IMG/VR virus record: IMGVR_UViG_3300020021_000421
Location: 1-24,206 of that record
DNA length: 24,206 nt
Source of the DNA: a virus
Strand: one strand, 5' to 3'
The notes beneath the pieces are model-generated. The model made no database searches, was not told the DNA's origin, and worked only from the letters and a program-made list of their open reading frames with translations. Below are positions 22,361-24,206 of this stretch, one piece after another. How positions within the stretch are numbered: the stretch's first letter is position 1; each line of letters starts with the position of its first letter. A program made the translations under genes and the position numbers.

Positions 22361-23292
22361 GCGAGGCCGCGCCGATCCGCGACACCTCGAAGGCCGACGC
22401 TGTCTACGCGCTCGCCGGCGAGCTGCTGCCGGCGCTGCGCGCCGTCGCGCGATCGAAAGGCTATGCGCTGGCGTACCACGGCAGCTTCGCGCGCGACATC
22501 GACGTGATCGCGGTGCCGTGGCTCGATCGAGCCGTCGACGCGCTCGAGCTCGCAGAAGCGATCCGCCTCGAGGCCCAGCGCATCACCGGCCATACAGCGT
22601 TCGTGATGAACGACGAGAAGGCCGAGCCGACGAATTACCTGCGTCGGTCTCCTGAGCCGAAGCCTCACGGTCGGCTCGGCTGGTCGATCCATATCGCCGG
22701 GAGCGGCACATATCTCGACCTGTCGGTCATGCCGGCCGGCCAGGCGCACGTCGACTCGAAGGTCGCCGAGCTCGAGCGGAAGCTCGAAGCGTCGATCGAC
22801 AACACACTGAAGCAATCGAAGCGCGCGCAGGACGCTGAGACCTCCCTAGCCAGCGTGCGAGCCGTCCGCCATGTCCGGCAAGAGGATGTGAACGGCTGCT
22901 GCGTGGCGTGCCTCGCGATGGTGACCGACCGATCGTACGCGGAGGTTCGCGCGTACTTCATCGGCGTCGGAAAGACGTTCGAAGGCGAGGGCGGCGGCAT
23001 CCACGAGTACGACGCCGAATCGTATCTCTCGGATCACGGCTTCGCCTTCACTCGCAAGTACCGATGGATCGGGAACAACAGGCCACGGCCGCAGTGGCCG
23101 GCCCAGTCGTTCGCGCCCGTGCACATTCTCGGCGTCCGCGGCGGCGGTGCACACGCCATCGTGCTGTTGCCTGACGGCACCGTCCTCGATCCATTCCACG
23201 CTGAACCGCGCGCGCTCGCCGACTATCCGGACGTCGCCTACATGATCGGGGTCTGGCGGCTCCACGAGCATCGCATCACGGAGGCGTTCTGA
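22357..23292 (+). CDS. fusion of nucleotidyltransferase-like domain and C39-like cysteine peptidase domain
   Basis: A 311-residue protein starting at GTG 22357 in a GTGA overlap. The N-terminal domain (about 1-130) has YHGSFARDIDVIAVPW (Gly42-Ser43, Asp47, Asp49), then KPHGRLGWSIHI and YLDLSVMP (Asp121), a known small phage family resembling minimal nucleotidyltransferases, though the GS-to-DxD spacing (3 residues) is much shorter than the canonical 8-12. A charged coiled-coil-like linker follows (133-168). The C-terminal domain (about 170-311) has RQEDVNGCCVACLAM (Gln175, Cys181/182), GGGAHAIVLLPDG (His266) and VLDPF (Asp278), a papain-like Cys/His/Asp set as in C39 peptidases. The fusion is unusual. 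A role in host takeover, peptide processing or defence is conjecture. Confidence 0.6.
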   Translation: MSEAAPIRDTSKADAVYALAGELLPALRAVARSKGYALAYHGSFARDIDVIAVPWLDRAVDALELAEAIRLEAQRITGHTAFVMNDEKAEPTNYLRRSPEPKPHGRLGWSIHIAGSGTYLDLSVMPAGQAHVDSKVAELERKLEASIDNTLKQSKRAQDAETSLASVRAVRHVRQEDVNGCCVACLAMVTDRSYAEVRAYFIGVGKTFEGEGGGIHEYDAESYLSDHGFAFTRKYRWIGNNRPRPQWPAQSFAPVHILGVRGGGAHAIVLLPDGTVLDPFHAEPRALADYPDVAYMIGVWRLHEHRITEAF

Positions 23293-23519
23293 TGGCCAGA
23301 CCTGGCGGCAGCATGCACAGCACGAAGGTCAAGCCGACCGTGGCGAAGCCGTTCGTCTACGTCTTCACGCCACGCGGCTGGCGCATCAAGCAGGGGGAGA
23401 ACTGGCGCTCCGCGCGCGAGATCTTCTGTTCAGCGCCGCACGTGTCGAGACCGAACGGCGAGGAGCATGGGATCGGCGTTGTCGAGCGAGACGGCGACGT
23501 CATCCGGATCACAGCCTGA
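23292..23519 (+). CDS. small hypothetical phage protein
   Basis: A 75-residue protein in a TGATG overlap with the fusion gene. The sequence is basic in the first half (KVKPTVAKPFVYVFTPRGWRIKQGENWR) with a beta-like core, and acidic at the end (GEEHGIGVVERDGDVIRITA). There is one Cys and no recognisable motif, signal or membrane segment. It is credible mainly because it is tightly packed between two better-supported genes and keeps a consistent overlap pattern. I do not recognise the family. Confidence 0.5.
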   Translation: MARPGGSMHSTKVKPTVAKPFVYVFTPRGWRIKQGENWRSAREIFCSAPHVSRPNGEEHGIGVVERDGDVIRITA

Positions 23520-23520
23520 G

Positions 23521-23712
23521 ATGGGTGACTTCGAATTCTCCAAGGCCGTCAGTGCCATGCGGGACGAGGAGCTCGAGTGTCCAAAGTGTCACGCGAGCAA
23601 TCTTCGGCCGCCGGCAACACCGAGCGTAGAGATCGACAAGAACGGCCGCGGAACGTGTAACGCCTGCGGCCACGTATGGACCGTGAATCTTTCGCTCAAG
23701 GAGAACCGATGA
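23521..23712 (+). CDS. small zinc-ribbon protein
   Basis: A 63-residue protein; ATG 23521 follows the previous stop by one base, and the upstream in-frame Met lies inside that gene. CPKC (20/23) and CNAC (46/49) make a two-knuckle zinc ribbon separated by 22 residues, with a final GHVW. The N-terminus is acidic (MGDFEFSKAVSAMRDEELE) and the C-terminus is a basic SLKENR. It resembles small phage zinc ribbons and the one at 5115 in spacing but not in flanking sequence. Its partner or target is unknown. The stop overlaps the last gene's start (ATGA). Confidence 0.62.
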   Translation: MGDFEFSKAVSAMRDEELECPKCHASNLRPPATPSVEIDKNGRGTCNACGHVWTVNLSLKENR

Positions 23713-24206
23713 AGAGACTAAGTGTCGTCGTCGCGCTGGCGTGGGTCGTGCTCATCTACGCGCCGCGACTGCACGGGCAGCAAGGTCAACCGCCGACGGT
23801 GGTGCAGCAGGTGCCAGGGGTGATCCAGCCTCCAGCGACCGGCGCACCGAGTCAGCCCGCGATCGCGGTGACGACCGTACCCTCGCCCGCCTCGCCCCAG
23901 AACCCGACTGACCAGATCATCTGGGCGCTGGCGATGTCCTACCTACTACGGTACGTGACGACGAAGCGCTGGCTGTCGTTCCTGACACCCGACGCCACCG
24001 CCCGTGTGAAGGCGATCTGCGGGTTCGTGGTCGCGTTCTGCACCGCGGCTGGGATTCATCTTGCGGTCAACGGGAGTCCATTGGACGGACACGGCGCGAC
24101 GATCACAATTTCAGGTCTGTCGTTCGACGTGTTGAAAGACGTCGGATTCCAGTGGGTCAGTCAACAGGCGTGGTTCGATGCCTTGGTCAAGAAGGTTTCA
24201 GTTTAG
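23709..24206 (+). CDS. holin-like membrane protein with N-terminal signal peptide
   Basis: A 165-residue protein starting at ATG 23709, with AAGGAG just upstream inside the previous gene. A signal peptide is seen (MKRLSVVVALAWVVLIYAPRLHG|QQ), followed by a long Pro/Val/Gln-rich disordered stretch. Two hydrophobic helices come next (QIIWALAMSYLLRYVTT, and VKAICGFVVAFCTAAGIHLAV, split by a basic KRW and charged loop), then a soluble tail ending in SQQAWFDALVKKVSV. The two-span C-terminal half resembles phage holins. A cleavable leader on a holin would be unusual; it would place the N-terminus outside the membrane. A holin role is inferred, and a small inner-membrane anchor for other exported phage proteins is possible. 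Confidence 0.5.
   Translation: MKRLSVVVALAWVVLIYAPRLHGQQGQPPTVVQQVPGVIQPPATGAPSQPAIAVTTVPSPASPQNPTDQIIWALAMSYLLRYVTTKRWLSFLTPDATARVKAICGFVVAFCTAAGIHLAVNGSPLDGHGATITISGLSFDVLKDVGFQWVSQQAWFDALVKKVSV

Noticed and set aside
1-24206. tRNA genes, CRISPR arrays, insertion sequences or attachment sites
   Set aside because: No cloverleaf-like segments, regularly spaced repeats, transposase motifs or integrase gene were noticed by eye; a dedicated search could still find small ones.

Overview
The window is a stretch of a high-GC tailed-phage (Caudoviricetes, siphovirus-type) genome or prophage. It holds the late structural, tail, lysis and accessory genes, all on the + strand and mostly joined by TAATG or ATGA stop-start overlaps. 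No integrase, tRNA, CRISPR array or insertion sequence was seen. The left edge cuts an HK97-fold capsid gene; the right edge falls exactly on a stop codon. The host cannot be read directly. Several encoded Sec signal peptides end in 'Q' just after the cleavage site (FAQN, RAQD, AAAQN, HGQQ), a style common in Acidobacteriota, so a soil Acidobacteriota-like host is a weak inference.

Layout. 1-831: end of the major capsid gene and a capsid-associated protein, followed by a strong hairpin. 861-3163: an unusual block of three small exported proteins, at least two with virion-like beta-rich bodies, interleaved with two paralogous small proteins sharing a GDVVD...AWI core. 3183-5115: gp6-like connector, head-closure protein and DUF3168-type tail terminator. 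5115-7202: a zinc ribbon, small proteins and two related tail-tube proteins of different size. 7309-8131: tail assembly chaperone pair joined by a probable programmed frameshift at an A7 tract. 8133-8510: an HK97 gp10-like protein, displaced from its usual place. 8511-12074: tape measure. 12074-19030: distal-tail-like protein, a 1604-residue tail hub fused to a fibre, and two further virion proteins, one a LamG-type lectin fold. 19082-19920: a small membrane protein and a CHAP/NlpC-P60-like endolysin. A likely intrinsic terminator (20046-20099) then separates a second operon (20120-24206) that encodes a membrane-anchored secreted protein, zinc-binding small proteins, a DUF6527-like protein, a nucleotidyltransferase-like/C39-like peptidase fusion and a holin-like protein with an N-terminal signal peptide.

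How the parts fit. The structural genes follow the canonical order head, neck, tail tube, chaperones, tape measure, tip, fibre, lysis. Departures worth attention are: the same small PHG-type beta domain inserted into three neighbouring virion proteins (connector, head closure, tail tube); two tail-tube paralogues; a -2 or +1 rather than -1 chaperone frameshift; several phage proteins built for export; and an enzyme fusion in the downstream operon. Functional names rest on motif recognition by eye, without database searches.
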